From NCBI RefSeq assembly GCF_900100275.1, contig NZ_FNET01000015.1:1-64000 (forward strand): 64,000 nt of DNA. The letters are read 5' to 3'. The DNA is from Lentzea albidocapillata subsp. violacea. GTDB taxonomy: Bacteria; Actinomycetota; Actinomycetes; Mycobacteriales; Pseudonocardiaceae. Shown here piece after piece: positions 40,168-49,089 of the stretch. Within the stretch, counting starts at the first letter, position 1, and every line of letters starts with the position of its first letter. The notes under the pieces are model-generated. The model ran no database searches. It worked only from the letters and a program-made list of their open reading frames with translations, and was not told the origin of the DNA. Made by a program: the position numbers and the translations under genes.

Positions 40168-43100
40168 TCAGCGCAGGCGGTAGGCCCTCAGCACCGTCTG
40201 GTCGACCGTGTTGCCGTCCGCGTCCGCCGCCACCACGCGCAACGACACGAACCCGCCCGCCTTCCCGCCGGGAGGAACGATGGACCTCACCGGAGTCCAG
40301 GTGGCGCCGTCGTCGAACGACGCGTAGGCCTGTAGTGAGCGCACGGTCGCCTTTCCCTCCTGACGCGTCGCGGTGAACTTCACCGGCATCGGCGCCCCGG
40401 CCTTCCAGCTGTTGCGCAGGTCGAGCGGCACCGAGTAGCCGACCTCCAGCAACGGCAGCTTGCCGTCGCCGGAAGCTGAGAACTCCCAGGTCGTTTTCAC
40501 GTTGGTGGACAACGCGAGCGACTCGCGGGACGCGTCGAGCACCAGCTTGTACCGGCCGTCGCGGGCGGGAGCGTGGAACGAACCCCGCCTCACGTCGGAG
40601 AAGCCCAGCGACACCCCGTCGCGGAACAGCTCCACGTAACCGCCGCCGGTCTGCCGCCAGTTCTCCACCCACCCCGAGCCGCCGAACGGCGAGATGCGCG
40701 TAGAGATGAGATCGCCCGCCCGTTCGACGCCACCGCCGTCGGCCCACGGCACGAGCGACGCGCCGCGGAGCTGGGGCGAGGTGACGGCACGCAGGTTCGT
40801 CCGCTCGTACCTGCCGCCGGCCTGGAAGGTCACCGGGTCCACGTGCGCCCACGAGGTCGTGATCGGGTCGTCGCCGCCTCCGAACGCGCGGCCGTCGAAG
40901 CCCTCCTGGAACCAGGTGCCCGGGGTGAAGTACTCGGTGCGCTCCGCCGGAGCGGCGAGGCGTTCGTCCAGCGTCACGCCGATGGCGCCGTTGACGACCG
41001 GGTTGTTCCGCTGGTTGACCGAGCCGTCTCCCCCGGACGTGTGGTAGCGCGCCTTGACCCGCGCGAGCTCCGAGTGCCGGAACTTCTTGACACCGAACGG
41101 AAGCGTGCCCTTGTGCTGCAGGAACAACGTGTACGAGACCGGTGAGCCCGCGATGGCCCGCAACGTGAGCTTCGCCGGTGTGACGGCCACGTGGTGCTCC
41201 GCCGCGGCGATCACCGGGATCGCCGTCTGCTCCTCGTACGCGAACGGCACCGGCCCCGCCCACAGCACCGCGACCGCACCGGCGTCCTTCATCGCCTGGG
41301 CGACCGCGTAGATGTCTTCGGCGGCAGGCCTGACGAGAGCGAGCTTGCCGCGCACGTCGGAACCGCGTTCGGCCACGTCGAGCCGGTGCTCGCCGGGCGA
41401 CAGGTACCTGCTGCTCTCGTAGTACCGCACCGGGAACCCACCGGGGACCGAGACCAGCGGCTGCCCGCCCTTGAGCCCGGAGTCGTAGGTGAGCTCCGGC
41501 AGCGGCGCGCCGAACGACAGGCCGTACAACGGAACCCGGCCGTCGACGATGCTCGCGACACCGCTGATCTTGCCGGGCGCGAACGGCACGCGCAGCTGGG
41601 CGTCGCGGTACCAGACCTCCGAGTCGCGCTCGGGCAGTTCGACCCCGATCTGCTTGCCCTGCCTGGCGTCCAGCGTCACGGACACGGCCGCCGTCAGCGA
41701 GACGCGGCCGGCCACCTCGGTCGCGGCGACCGGCACGAACCAGTCGTAGTTCGGCGTCCGCTCGTCGATGCGGCTCAGCACCGCGTAGTCCGCGACGGGC
41801 AGCCGTGCCGAGCCGGTGCCGTCGGGGCCGATGCTGATCACCGACGCTTCCTTCGTCGTCATGTTGACCACGACGGCGAACTCGTCCGGGACGGGCCTGC
41901 CGTCACGGCCGATCATCGACAGCGTCAGCGCGTGCCGTTCCTCCTGCACGTACGCGCCGACGGAGGTGGTCAGCTCGACGCCTCCCCCGGATGCCTTGAC
42001 GTGACCGAAGAACGTTCCGTTGCCCTTGCGCGGGTCCAGGACGACATCGACCGCGACGCTGCCCTGTGCCGGCACGGTGACTGACGACGGCACGGCGAAG
42101 TCCGCACCCAGGTTGTGCTGCACCGTCAGCGAAACCGGGTCGGCACCCGCGTTCGAGTAGGTGATGGTCTTCGTGAACGTCCTGGTGTGCGGCCATTCCA
42201 GCAGCCCGAACGACAGGCTTCCGGTGGAGGCCCGCACCTGCTGGGTCACCGCGCGGCCGACGTCGAGCAGACCGGTGCCGACACTCACGGGAGAGTCCGC
42301 GACCGGTTTCACCGTCGCCATCAGGTGCGCCTTGAGCTCGGCCGCGGTCCAGGACGGGTTGCGTTGCGCCAGCACCGCCGCCGCACCCGCGACGTGCGGT
42401 GCGGCCATCGACGTGCCGGTCAGCCGCGCGTGCAGGTCGTCGACGGCGTGTTCCCACAACGTGTTCTCGGCGCGGGCGGCGACGATGCCCGTGCCCGGCG
42501 CCGCGATGTCCGGCTTGACCGCGTAGTCGCCCAGCCTCGGGCCGCGCGACGACATCTCCTCCACCACGCCCTGCTTGGTCAGGTTGGCCACGGCCAGCGC
42601 CGAGTCCGCCACGGCCGGCGAGGACACCTTGCGGAACGTCCCCGCGTTGCCCGCCGCGACCACGAACAGTGCGCCGGTCTCGGCGGTGAGCTCCTCTACC
42701 TTGCGGGACAACGGGTCCGAGCCGTCGGACTGGTCACCGCCCAGCGACAAGTTGACGACCTTGGCCTTGACCTCGCGCGCCGCCCACTCCATGCCGGCGA
42801 TCACCGCGCTGTCGAAGCAGTAGGAGGCCTCGCAGACCCGGCCCACGGCAAGGGAAGCGCCCTTCGCGACGCCGGCGTACTGGCCGCCGCGACCGGCGAC
42901 CGTGGCCGCGACATGCGTGCCGTGACCGATGTCGTCCTGGATGCCGGACGGGGTGAAGTCCTTCGACACGGAGACGACGCCCGCGAGTTCCGGATGCTTC
43001 TGGTCGTACCCGGTGTCGAGCACGGCGACCGTGACACCGGTGCCGTCGAACCCGGACTGCCAGGCGGCCGGCGCGCCCACCATCGGCACGCTCTCGGTCA

Positions 43101-43569
43101 GCGAGATCTGCGACTTGCCGTCGAGCCACAGCTTCTCGGCACGCAACGCGCTCGTGCGCCGCGCCGTCCACTGCTGCGCCGCGTCCTTCTTGGGCACCGC
43201 GCCCGCCGCACGGAAACCATTGTTCAGCAAAGGAATCCGGTCGATCTTGTCGTCGGTGTACCCGTAGCCGTGCAACGAGGTGATGTCGAAGAAGCGCTTG
43301 TCGACGCGATCCTGGCTCACCGCGTCGATGGCGTCCGCCGGTACCACGTACTGATGGTCGTTCTGCACGTACTGGGCGAACTGCACGCCGGGCCGCCCCT
43401 CGACCCGGACGAGTTCCCCGCGCTCGTCGACGACGACCTTGTCACCGCTGATCAGCGTGATGGCCGACGTCTTCTGGGTTGTTCTGGACGGTTCCGCCTG
43501 CGCCGCCGTCGCCGGGCTGAGCAGCCCGGCGACGAGAGCGGTGATCACAAAACATCGTGCTAAGCGCAC
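40168..43569 (-). CDS. Large secreted subtilisin-family (S8) protease with PA domain and C-terminal beta domains
   Basis: A 1133-residue exported protease. A signal peptide (residues 1-26) and a propeptide (27-195) precede an S8 domain with catalytic Asp (VAVLDTGYD), His (GHGTHVAA) and Ser (GTSMAAPHVAG). The region after it contains Ig-like and PA-type segments (VALVRPA... AVLWAGPVP) and C-terminal beta domains. This build matches large actinobacterial subtilases that digest proteins or peptidoglycan-linked peptides. GTG 43569 with GGGGAGGAC upstream is preferred over a longer start. It stands alone and ends at the stem-loop at 40080-40132. Confidence 0.9.
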   Translation of the reverse strand: MRLARCFVITALVAGLLSPATAAQAEPSRTTQKTSAITLISGDKVVVDERGELVRVEGRPGVQFAQYVQNDHQYVVPADAIDAVSQDRVDKRFFDITSLHGYGYTDDKIDRIPLLNNGFRAAGAVPKKDAAQQWTARRTSALRAEKLWLDGKSQISLTESVPMVGAPAAWQSGFDGTGVTVAVLDTGYDQKHPELAGVVSVSKDFTPSGIQDDIGHGTHVAATVAGRGGQYAGVAKGASLAVGRVCEASYCFDSAVIAGMEWAAREVKAKVVNLSLGGDQSDGSDPLSRKVEELTAETGALFVVAAGNAGTFRKVSSPAVADSALAVANLTKQGVVEEMSSRGPRLGDYAVKPDIAAPGTGIVAARAENTLWEHAVDDLHARLTGTSMAAPHVAGAAAVLAQRNPSWTAAELKAHLMATVKPVADSPVSVGTGLLDVGRAVTQQVRASTGSLSFGLLEWPHTRTFTKTITYSNAGADPVSLTVQHNLGADFAVPSSVTVPAQGSVAVDVVLDPRKGNGTFFGHVKASGGGVELTTSVGAYVQEERHALTLSMIGRDGRPVPDEFAVVVNMTTKEASVISIGPDGTGSARLPVADYAVLSRIDERTPNYDWFVPVAATEVAGRVSLTAAVSVTLDARQGKQIGVELPERDSEVWYRDAQLRVPFAPGKISGVASIVDGRVPLYGLSFGAPLPELTYDSGLKGGQPLVSVPGGFPVRYYESSRYLSPGEHRLDVAERGSDVRGKLALVRPAAEDIYAVAQAMKDAGAVAVLWAGPVPFAYEEQTAIPVIAAAEHHVAVTPAKLTLRAIAGSPVSYTLFLQHKGTLPFGVKKFRHSELARVKARYHTSGGDGSVNQRNNPVVNGAIGVTLDERLAAPAERTEYFTPGTWFQEGFDGRAFGGGDDPITTSWAHVDPVTFQAGGRYERTNLRAVTSPQLRGASLVPWADGGGVERAGDLISTRISPFGGSGWVENWRQTGGGYVELFRDGVSLGFSDVRRGSFHAPARDGRYKLVLDASRESLALSTNVKTTWEFSASGDGKLPLLEVGYSVPLDLRNSWKAGAPMPVKFTATRQEGKATVRSLQAYASFDDGATWTPVRSIVPPGGKAGGFVSLRVVAADADGNTVDQTVLRAYRLR

Positions 43570-43633
43570 GTGTCCTCCCCTGGGTGTGGACCTCTCCACC
43601 CAGGAAGACTCCGAACGGTGCGTGCGGGTTGCC

Positions 43634-44032
43634 TCACGCTCCGCGATAGGTGCCGAAGCTCCAGCGGTTGCCCTCGGGGTCGGCCACCGTGAAGCCGCGC
43701 GAGCCGTAGTCCTCGTCGCGCAGGCCGCGGATCTCGGTGGCTCCACGCGCGAGACTTTGCGAGTGGATCTCGTCGGGCCGGTCGGTCACCACGTAGATCG
43801 ACCCGGCACCGGCCTTGGTCGCCTCGACCTCGCCGACCGACCGCACGGCGGACCCCAGCATGACGCCGCCGCCCTCGGGCCAGACCATCTCGCAGTGCAC
43901 GACCTCGCCGTCGCCCTCCCCCGGCACGACGAGATGTTCGGAGAACCCGAACGCCTCCACGAGGAACCGGATCGCGGCAGGAGCGTCCTGGTAGGACAGA
44001 CAGGGCCAACAGGTAGGTGCAGGTGTGCTCAT
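43634..44032 (-). CDS. VOC-family (glyoxalase/bleomycin-resistance-like) protein
   Basis: A 132-residue vicinal oxygen chelate protein with two beta-alpha-beta-beta-beta modules (AAIRFLVEAFGFSEHLVV and DPEGNRWSFGTY at the C-terminus). Relatives bind drugs or isomerise/dioxygenate small molecules through a metal or hydrophobic pocket; ligands are not obvious here. The ATG overlaps the AraC gene's TGA (ATGA), so the two are one unit. Confidence 0.82.
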   Translation of the reverse strand: MSTPAPTCWPCLSYQDAPAAIRFLVEAFGFSEHLVVPGEGDGEVVHCEMVWPEGGGVMLGSAVRSVGEVEATKAGAGSIYVVTDRPDEIHSQSLARGATEIRGLRDEDYGSRGFTVADPEGNRWSFGTYRGA

Positions 44033-44829
44033 GACAGCAACTCTGCGCCCTGACCGTGCTCACTGCCTTGTACGAATGGAAGCTCAGCCGCGATCCACTC
44101 GGTCGGGGTCGCCCCGCACAACGCACGCCAGTCACGGTTGAAGTGCGCCTGGTCGGTGTAACCGCAGGCCGCGGCCACCTCGGTGAGCGTGGGCCGCCGC
44201 TCGCCACGCAGCATCCGGTTCGCCCGCTCGAACCGCATCACCCGGCCCATGAGCTTGGGCGTGAGCCCGTACTCGGCCGCGAACCGCGCGCTCAGGTGCT
44301 GCCGGCTCCACCCGACCTCGGCGGCGATCTCGGCCACCGGTGCCCCCGCCGCGAGCCGCTGCCACGCCCACGCCACCTCGACCTGCTGCCGCACCGGCCT
44401 GACCAGCCCGCCGAGCACCTCGTCCAGGCGCGCGAACCGATCCGTCCACGTCGGCGCGTCCCGCAGCCGTTCGCGCAGCTCGGCGGCCGGAGCGTCCAGG
44501 CAGTCGAGCTCCACGGTGGTGGCGGCCAGCTCACCCGCCGGCATGCCGAAGAGCGCCCGCATCCCCAGCGGCGTGAGGTCGCACTGGACGCCGTGCTGGA
44601 ACCCGTCGTGGGTGATGATCACGGCCTCGTCGTGCAACCCGCCGCACAGCGTGGCGAACCGGCCCTCGGACAGGTCGACCGTGCCGTCCATCGTGACCAC
44701 GAGCGTCAGCGAGCGGGACGGCAGGCCGCGGTGGATGCCGGGCTCGGTGCGCATCCGATACCCGGAGTACCGCGTCACGAACGGCCGCAGCCGCGGGTGC
44801 GGCAGGCCGACGACGTGCTCGACGTCCAC
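44029..44829 (-). CDS. AraC-family regulator
   Basis: A 266-residue activator type. The N-terminal domain (PRLRPFVTRYSGYRMRTEPG) has the DUF6597-like sensor fold; the C-terminal double HTH contains AAEVGWSRQHLSARFAAEYG and ACGYTDQAHFNRDWRALCG. Start GTG 44829 follows GAGGAT; longer in-frame starts would run over the ROK gene end. It is coupled to the VOC protein gene, which is likely its target and effector-related partner. Confidence 0.85.
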   Translation of the reverse strand: MDVEHVVGLPHPRLRPFVTRYSGYRMRTEPGIHRGLPSRSLTLVVTMDGTVDLSEGRFATLCGGLHDEAVIITHDGFQHGVQCDLTPLGMRALFGMPAGELAATTVELDCLDAPAAELRERLRDAPTWTDRFARLDEVLGGLVRPVRQQVEVAWAWQRLAAGAPVAEIAAEVGWSRQHLSARFAAEYGLTPKLMGRVMRFERANRMLRGERRPTLTEVAAACGYTDQAHFNRDWRALCGATPTEWIAAELPFVQGSEHGQGAELLS

Positions 44830-44839
44830 ATCCTCGATG

Positions 44840-45814
44840 CTAGAACAACTCGCCCAGAACCAGCAGCCCGGCGCCGACGGGCACCAGGTCGGGACCGAAT
44901 GACGTGACACTCACGTCCACGTCCGGCATCGCCCGCAGGTAGAGGTCCGGCGACTCCAGCACCTTCCGTCCACTCAGGACGATCTGGTCGAGGTCCAGCA
45001 GCTGCACCAGGTTCGTCACCGCGGCGGCGAGCACCCGTGCGGCCTCGACGCCCGTGCTGGCCGCGTGCACCGCCTCGACGCACCCGCGCCGTCCGCACAC
45101 GCACAGCGGCCCGTCGAGCTGGATGGTCGTGTGCCCGAACTCCCCCGCACCTGACCGCGCACCCCGATACACCTCTCCTCCGAGGAGCAGCCCCACGCCC
45201 AGACCGGTGCCCACGAACACGAGCGCCGCATCTTGGAGCGGTCTCCGCCACGCCTCGGCGAGCACTCCCGCGTTGGTGTCCTTGTCCACGGCGACCGGCA
45301 GCCCGAGCCGTTCCTCGGCCAGCGCCTTCAACGGGACCGAGGACCAGCCCGGAAGCCCGTTCGGCGACACCACCCCGCCGCGGTGCTCCAGCGGGCCGGC
45401 GATACCGATGCCGAGCCCCAGCACCTCGTCCCCGGCCTCGACCAACGGCGCCAGGGCGTCCAGCACGTCGGCGGGCGTGAACATCGGGGGCAGTGGCACG
45501 ACCGACGCCGACACCACCTCGCCGGTGAGGTCGAGCTTGACCACCCGCAGTTCGTCGCGGTCGACGTAGGCGCCGTACGCGTACGCCCCGCCGGGTGCGA
45601 GCCGCAACGACATCCGGGGCTTGCCGCGGCCGCCGTCACGCACGGCGCCGGTCTCCTCCAGCAGGCCCGCCGACATGAGCCGCGCCACGATCTTCGAGAT
45701 CGCCTGCGGGGTCAGTCCGGTCTCCGCGGCGAGGGAAGCCCTGCTCAGCGCCCCGGAACGGACGAGCCTGAGCACGGCCCTGTCGTTGTGCGAACGCAGC
45801 GCGGTGAGGTCCAC
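44840..45814 (-). CDS. ROK-family transcriptional regulator
   Basis: A 324-residue sugar-sensing repressor. An N-terminal winged HTH (LSRASLAAETGLTPQAISKI) is followed by a ROK kinase-like fold with ATP-binding-like (FVGTGLGVGLLLGGEVYRG) and zinc motif CVCGRRGCVEA. It is shorter than usual ROK repressors (about 380-400 residues); the end after the zinc motif seems compact. It is divergent from a Gfo/Idh oxidoreductase gene with a dyad in the short gap, so that sugar-metabolism gene is its likely target. Confidence 0.85.
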   Translation of the reverse strand: MDLTALRSHNDRAVLRLVRSGALSRASLAAETGLTPQAISKIVARLMSAGLLEETGAVRDGGRGKPRMSLRLAPGGAYAYGAYVDRDELRVVKLDLTGEVVSASVVPLPPMFTPADVLDALAPLVEAGDEVLGLGIGIAGPLEHRGGVVSPNGLPGWSSVPLKALAEERLGLPVAVDKDTNAGVLAEAWRRPLQDAALVFVGTGLGVGLLLGGEVYRGARSGAGEFGHTTIQLDGPLCVCGRRGCVEAVHAASTGVEAARVLAAAVTNLVQLLDLDQIVLSGRKVLESPDLYLRAMPDVDVSVTSFGPDLVPVGAGLLVLGELF

Positions 45815-45820
45815 GGTCGC

Positions 45821-45846
45821 AATTATTCAACAGCGTTGCTTTAATT
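45821..45846. promoter_or_regulatory. Operator-like dyad between the ROK and oxidoreductase genes
   Basis: The core CAAC-AGC-GTTG (45828-45838) lies within flanking AATTA (45821) and TAATT (45842), giving a two-tier dyad in the 38-bp gap. It is the only place for the control site of both genes, so binding by the ROK regulator is likely. Confidence 0.5.
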
Positions 45847-45852
45847 GGAAGC

Positions 45853-46860
45853 ATGACTCGAGTCGGACTTCTGGGCTACGGCATCGCGGGGCGGGTCTTC
45901 CACGCCCCGCTGATCTCCTCCACCGAGGGCATGGACCTCGTCGCGATCGTCACGGCGAACCCGGAACGGCAGGCGCAGGCCCGTGCCGCGCACCCGGACG
46001 CGAAGATCGTCACCGCGGACGAGCTGTTCGAGCTGGACCTCGACCTGATCGTCGTGGCCACGCCGAACAGGACGCACGTGGAGTACGCGAAGCGCGCCAT
46101 CGCCAAGGGCGTGGCGGTCGTCGTCGACAAGCCGTTCGCGCCGGCCTCCGCCGAAGCCGAGGAACTGGTGGCCGCCGCCCAGGCCGCGCGGGTGCCTCTC
46201 ACCGTCTTCCAGAACCGCCGCTGGGACAGCGACTTCCTCACCGTCCGCGAGGTCCTCGGCCGGCTGGGCGAGGTGCGGCGGTTCGAGTCCCGCTACGAGC
46301 GCTGGGTGCCGGAGATCTGGGACAACTGGCGCGAGTTCGGCGCCCCCGAGGAGGCGGGTGGCCTGCTCTACGACCTCGGCGCACACCTCGTCGACCAGGC
46401 GCTGCAGCTGTTCGGGCCAGTCAGGACCGTCTACGCGGAACTCGACCGGCGCCGCCCCGGCGCGCAGGTGGACGACGACGTGTTCGTGGCGCTGACGCAC
46501 GAGAACGGCGTCCGCTCCCACCTGTGGGCCAACGCGCACGCGGCGAACACCGGACCGCGCTTCCGCCTGCTCGGCAGCGAGGGCGCCTTCGAGATCAGCG
46601 GCCTCGACGAGCAGGAGGACGCGCTCGACGCGGGTCGCCGCCCGACCGATCCGGACTGGGGACGCGAGGACCGCACCGGACGGCTCGGCATCCTCGGCGA
46701 GACGACCGAGATCGCCGTCGAACCCGGCGCGTACCAGCACTTCTACACCGAACTGCAGGCCGGCCGGATCCCCGTCGACCCGGCGGGCGCCGTGCACGCA
46801 CTGCGGGTCATCGAGGCCGCTTTCCTGTCCGCACGAGAGAACAAGGTGGTAGAGCTGTGA
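45853..46860 (+). CDS. Gfo/Idh/MocA-family NAD(P)-dependent oxidoreductase
   Basis: A 335-residue sugar or inositol-type dehydrogenase. The Rossmann motif RVGLLGYGIAGRVFHAP opens the protein, the conserved DKPFAPASAEAEEL lysine motif (EKP in most members) follows near residue 97, and YDLGAHLVDQALQLFG contains the catalytic His region. The substrate is unknown. It is followed by UPF0303 with a GTGA overlap; the ROK regulator upstream implies sugar-linked control. Confidence 0.88.
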   Translation: MTRVGLLGYGIAGRVFHAPLISSTEGMDLVAIVTANPERQAQARAAHPDAKIVTADELFELDLDLIVVATPNRTHVEYAKRAIAKGVAVVVDKPFAPASAEAEELVAAAQAARVPLTVFQNRRWDSDFLTVREVLGRLGEVRRFESRYERWVPEIWDNWREFGAPEEAGGLLYDLGAHLVDQALQLFGPVRTVYAELDRRRPGAQVDDDVFVALTHENGVRSHLWANAHAANTGPRFRLLGSEGAFEISGLDEQEDALDAGRRPTDPDWGREDRTGRLGILGETTEIAVEPGAYQHFYTELQAGRIPVDPAGAVHALRVIEAAFLSARENKVVEL

Positions 46861-47321
46861 ACTCCGAAGAGCTTCTCGCCCAGGAACGGCAGCTGCAGTT
46901 CACCCGGTTCGGCAACGACGTCGCGATCGAACTCGGCCTGCACCTGCTCGACGCCGCCCGCGAACAGGGCCTGCCGATCGCGATCTCGGTGCAGCGCAAC
47001 GGACACCGGCTCTTCCACGCCTCACTGCCCGGCACGGCGCCGGACAACGACAGGTGGCTGGAGCGCAAGGCCCGGGTCGTCGAGCTGTTCGGCCATAGTT
47101 CGTTCCACGTCGGCACGACGTTCCGCGAGAAGGGGTCGACGTTCGAGGAGGAGTCACGCCTCGACCCCGATCTCTACGCGGCGCACGGCGGTGTCTTCCC
47201 CGTCATCCTGCGCGGGACCGGCCCGGTCGGCACCGTCGGCGTCTCCGGTCTGCCCCAGGCGGAGGACCACGCGTTCGTCGTGACCCAACTGGAATCATTC
47301 CTGAACTCACGCGATTCGTAA
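46857..47321 (+). CDS. UPF0303 (DUF336) family protein
   Basis: A 154-residue protein of the heme-degrading/GlcG-HbpS fold family, UPF0303 branch, with LQFTRFGNDVAIELGLHLL, ISVQRNGHRLFHASLPGTAP, and GGVFPVILRGTGPVGTVGVS. The fold binds heme or small molecules in relatives; no function is proven for this branch. The GTG overlaps the oxidoreductase stop (GTGA), so both are co-translated. The TAA stop lies inside a small hairpin (47314-47329). Confidence 0.8.
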   Translation: MNSEELLAQERQLQFTRFGNDVAIELGLHLLDAAREQGLPIAISVQRNGHRLFHASLPGTAPDNDRWLERKARVVELFGHSSFHVGTTFREKGSTFEEESRLDPDLYAAHGGVFPVILRGTGPVGTVGVSGLPQAEDHAFVVTQLESFLNSRDS

Positions 47322-47679
47322 TCACGAATAGTCGTCGATACAAATTGACACACACCACTTCGAGTGGTTTACACCCCACTCGGAGTGGTGCCGTATAACA
47401 TCCATACAACACGGACCGGCGCACACAAAAGAGTGATCCTATTGAGCCAAACGAGTGGTTTATTCCATACTCTTTCGAATAGCGCCGGACCACCCGCCTG
47501 CCGACACAACGATGGTTGCGTGGGGCAGGAGTTGTACGCTCAGTAGCATCAACAGGCGTAAGCCACCCACCCGAATGTCGCCTTCTTGGCCTCTTCACAG
47601 CCATCAGCAGTGCGAACTAACGTCCCTTCCGGCTTATCGGTTTGGTCCATTAGCGCATTGAGATAGGTGGGTACCGGTT
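47322..47679 (+). promoter_or_regulatory. Long control region of the encapsulin-terpene operon, with two 21-bp-spaced dyads
   Basis: This 358-bp region codes for nothing supportable and is lower in GC than its neighbours. ACCACT-TCG-AGTGGT (47354-47368) and CCACT-CGG-AGTGG (47376-47388) are centred 21 bp apart, two helical turns. They lie between TTGACA (47345-47350), TTTACA (47368-47373) and TATAAC (47394-47399), so each could sit in a promoter spacer (17 and 20 nt). CGAGTGGTTTA occurs again at 47452-47462, as an extra half site. A small dyad ATTCGT-AATC-ACGAAT (47314-47329) ends the previous gene. AGGTGG (47665-47670) is the ribosome site of the first shell gene. The binding protein is unknown. 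Confidence 0.55.
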
Positions 47680-49086
47680 GTGACTGTGACGGATTCTGAC
47701 CTCAATGAGGGCCGTCAGCAGCTGAGTTTGGGCACGGCCGCCGCACGAAATCTGGCCACTACCACCAAGTCCGTCCCGCAGATGCAGGGAATCACCTCCC
47801 GCTGGCTGCTCAAGGTGCTCCCCTGGGTGCAGGCGGCAGGTGGCGCGTACCGCGTCAACCGGCGCCTCACCTACACGCTGGGCGACGGCCGCGTCTCGTT
47901 CACGAACATCGGCGCGGAGATCCGCGTGGTGCCGATGGAGCTCACCGAACTGGCGCTGCTCAAGGGCTTCGAGGACGAAGAGGTCCTCGCGGCGCTCGCC
48001 GGCCGCTTCACGCAGCAGGAGTTCGGTGCCGGCGACGTCATCGTCGAGAAGGGCCGCCCGAAGGACAGCGTCGTGCTGATCGCGCACGGCAAGGTCGACA
48101 AGGTCGGCACAGGTGAGTACGGCGGCGACACCGTGCTCGGCAACCTCGCGGACGGCCAGTACTTCGGCGAGACCGTGCTGGCGGGGCCGCAGGGCGAGTG
48201 GGAGTACACCGCCAAGGCAGTCACGCCGGTCACGGTGCTCACGCTGTCGTGGGCCGACTTCCAGGCGCTCAACGGGGAAGCGGGCGGCCTGCGCGCACAC
48301 ATCCAGCAGACGTTCAACAGCCGCAACAAGCCTCAGGACGAGCACGGCGAGGCGGAGATCGGCATGGCGGCCGGTCACGACGGCGAGCCCGTCCTGCCCG
48401 GCACGTTCGTCGACTACGAGCTCACGCCGCGCGAGTACGAGCTGAGCGTCGCCCAGACCGTGCTGCAGGTCCACAGCCGGGTCGCGGACCTCTACAACAA
48501 CCCGATGGACCAGGTCGAGCAGCAGTTGCGGCTCACGATCGAGGCCCTGCGCGAACGCCAGGAGCACGAGATCGTCAACAACAGGTCGTTCGGCCTGCTG
48601 CACAACGCGGACCTCAAGCAGCGCATCCACACCCGCACCGGCCCGCCCACCCCGGACGACTTCGACGAGCTGCTGTCGATCGTGTGGAAGGACCCGGGGT
48701 ACTTCCTGGCCCACCCGCGCACGATCGCCGCGTTCGGCCGTGAGCTCAACAAGCGCGGCCTCTACCCGCAGCACATCGACTTCAACGGGCAGCAGGTGCC
48801 GGCCTGGCGGGGCGTCCCCGTGCTGCCGTGCAACAAGATCCCGGTCTCCGACACCCGCACGTCGTCGGTGATGCTGATCCGCACCGGCGAGCAGAACCAG
48901 GGCGTCATCGGCCTGCACCAGACCGGCATCCCGGACGAGTACCAGCCGGGCCTGTCGGTGCGGTTCATGGGCATCAACGACCAGGCGATCATCAACTACC
49001 TGGTCAGCGCCTACTACTCGGCCGCCATCATGGTGCCGGACGCGATCGGTGTGCTGGAGCACGTCGAGCTCGGCCGCGAGGGATAG
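47680..49086 (+). CDS. Family 2B encapsulin shell protein 1 (cNMP-binding-like domain)
   Basis: A 468-residue shell subunit that should self-assemble, with HK97 fold, into a nanocompartment enclosing the enzymes encoded next door. The N-terminal arm carries GTAAARNLATTTKSVPQMQG, typical of family 2. Residues about 100-197 form an inserted cyclic-nucleotide-binding-like domain (ADGQYFGETVLAGPQGEWEY). The second half contains the HK97 core (FVDYELTPREYELSVAQTVL, QTGIPDEYQPGLSVRFMGIN). The GTG start has AGGTGG 9 nt upstream. Family 2B shells in Streptomyces and cyanobacteria enclose terpene cyclases; here two cyclase genes follow. Whether the domain binds a ligand is not shown. Confidence 0.93.
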   Translation: MTVTDSDLNEGRQQLSLGTAAARNLATTTKSVPQMQGITSRWLLKVLPWVQAAGGAYRVNRRLTYTLGDGRVSFTNIGAEIRVVPMELTELALLKGFEDEEVLAALAGRFTQQEFGAGDVIVEKGRPKDSVVLIAHGKVDKVGTGEYGGDTVLGNLADGQYFGETVLAGPQGEWEYTAKAVTPVTVLTLSWADFQALNGEAGGLRAHIQQTFNSRNKPQDEHGEAEIGMAAGHDGEPVLPGTFVDYELTPREYELSVAQTVLQVHSRVADLYNNPMDQVEQQLRLTIEALRERQEHEIVNNRSFGLLHNADLKQRIHTRTGPPTPDDFDELLSIVWKDPGYFLAHPRTIAAFGRELNKRGLYPQHIDFNGQQVPAWRGVPVLPCNKIPVSDTRTSSVMLIRTGEQNQGVIGLHQTGIPDEYQPGLSVRFMGINDQAIINYLVSAYYSAAIMVPDAIGVLEHVELGREG

Positions 49087-49089
49087 GTC

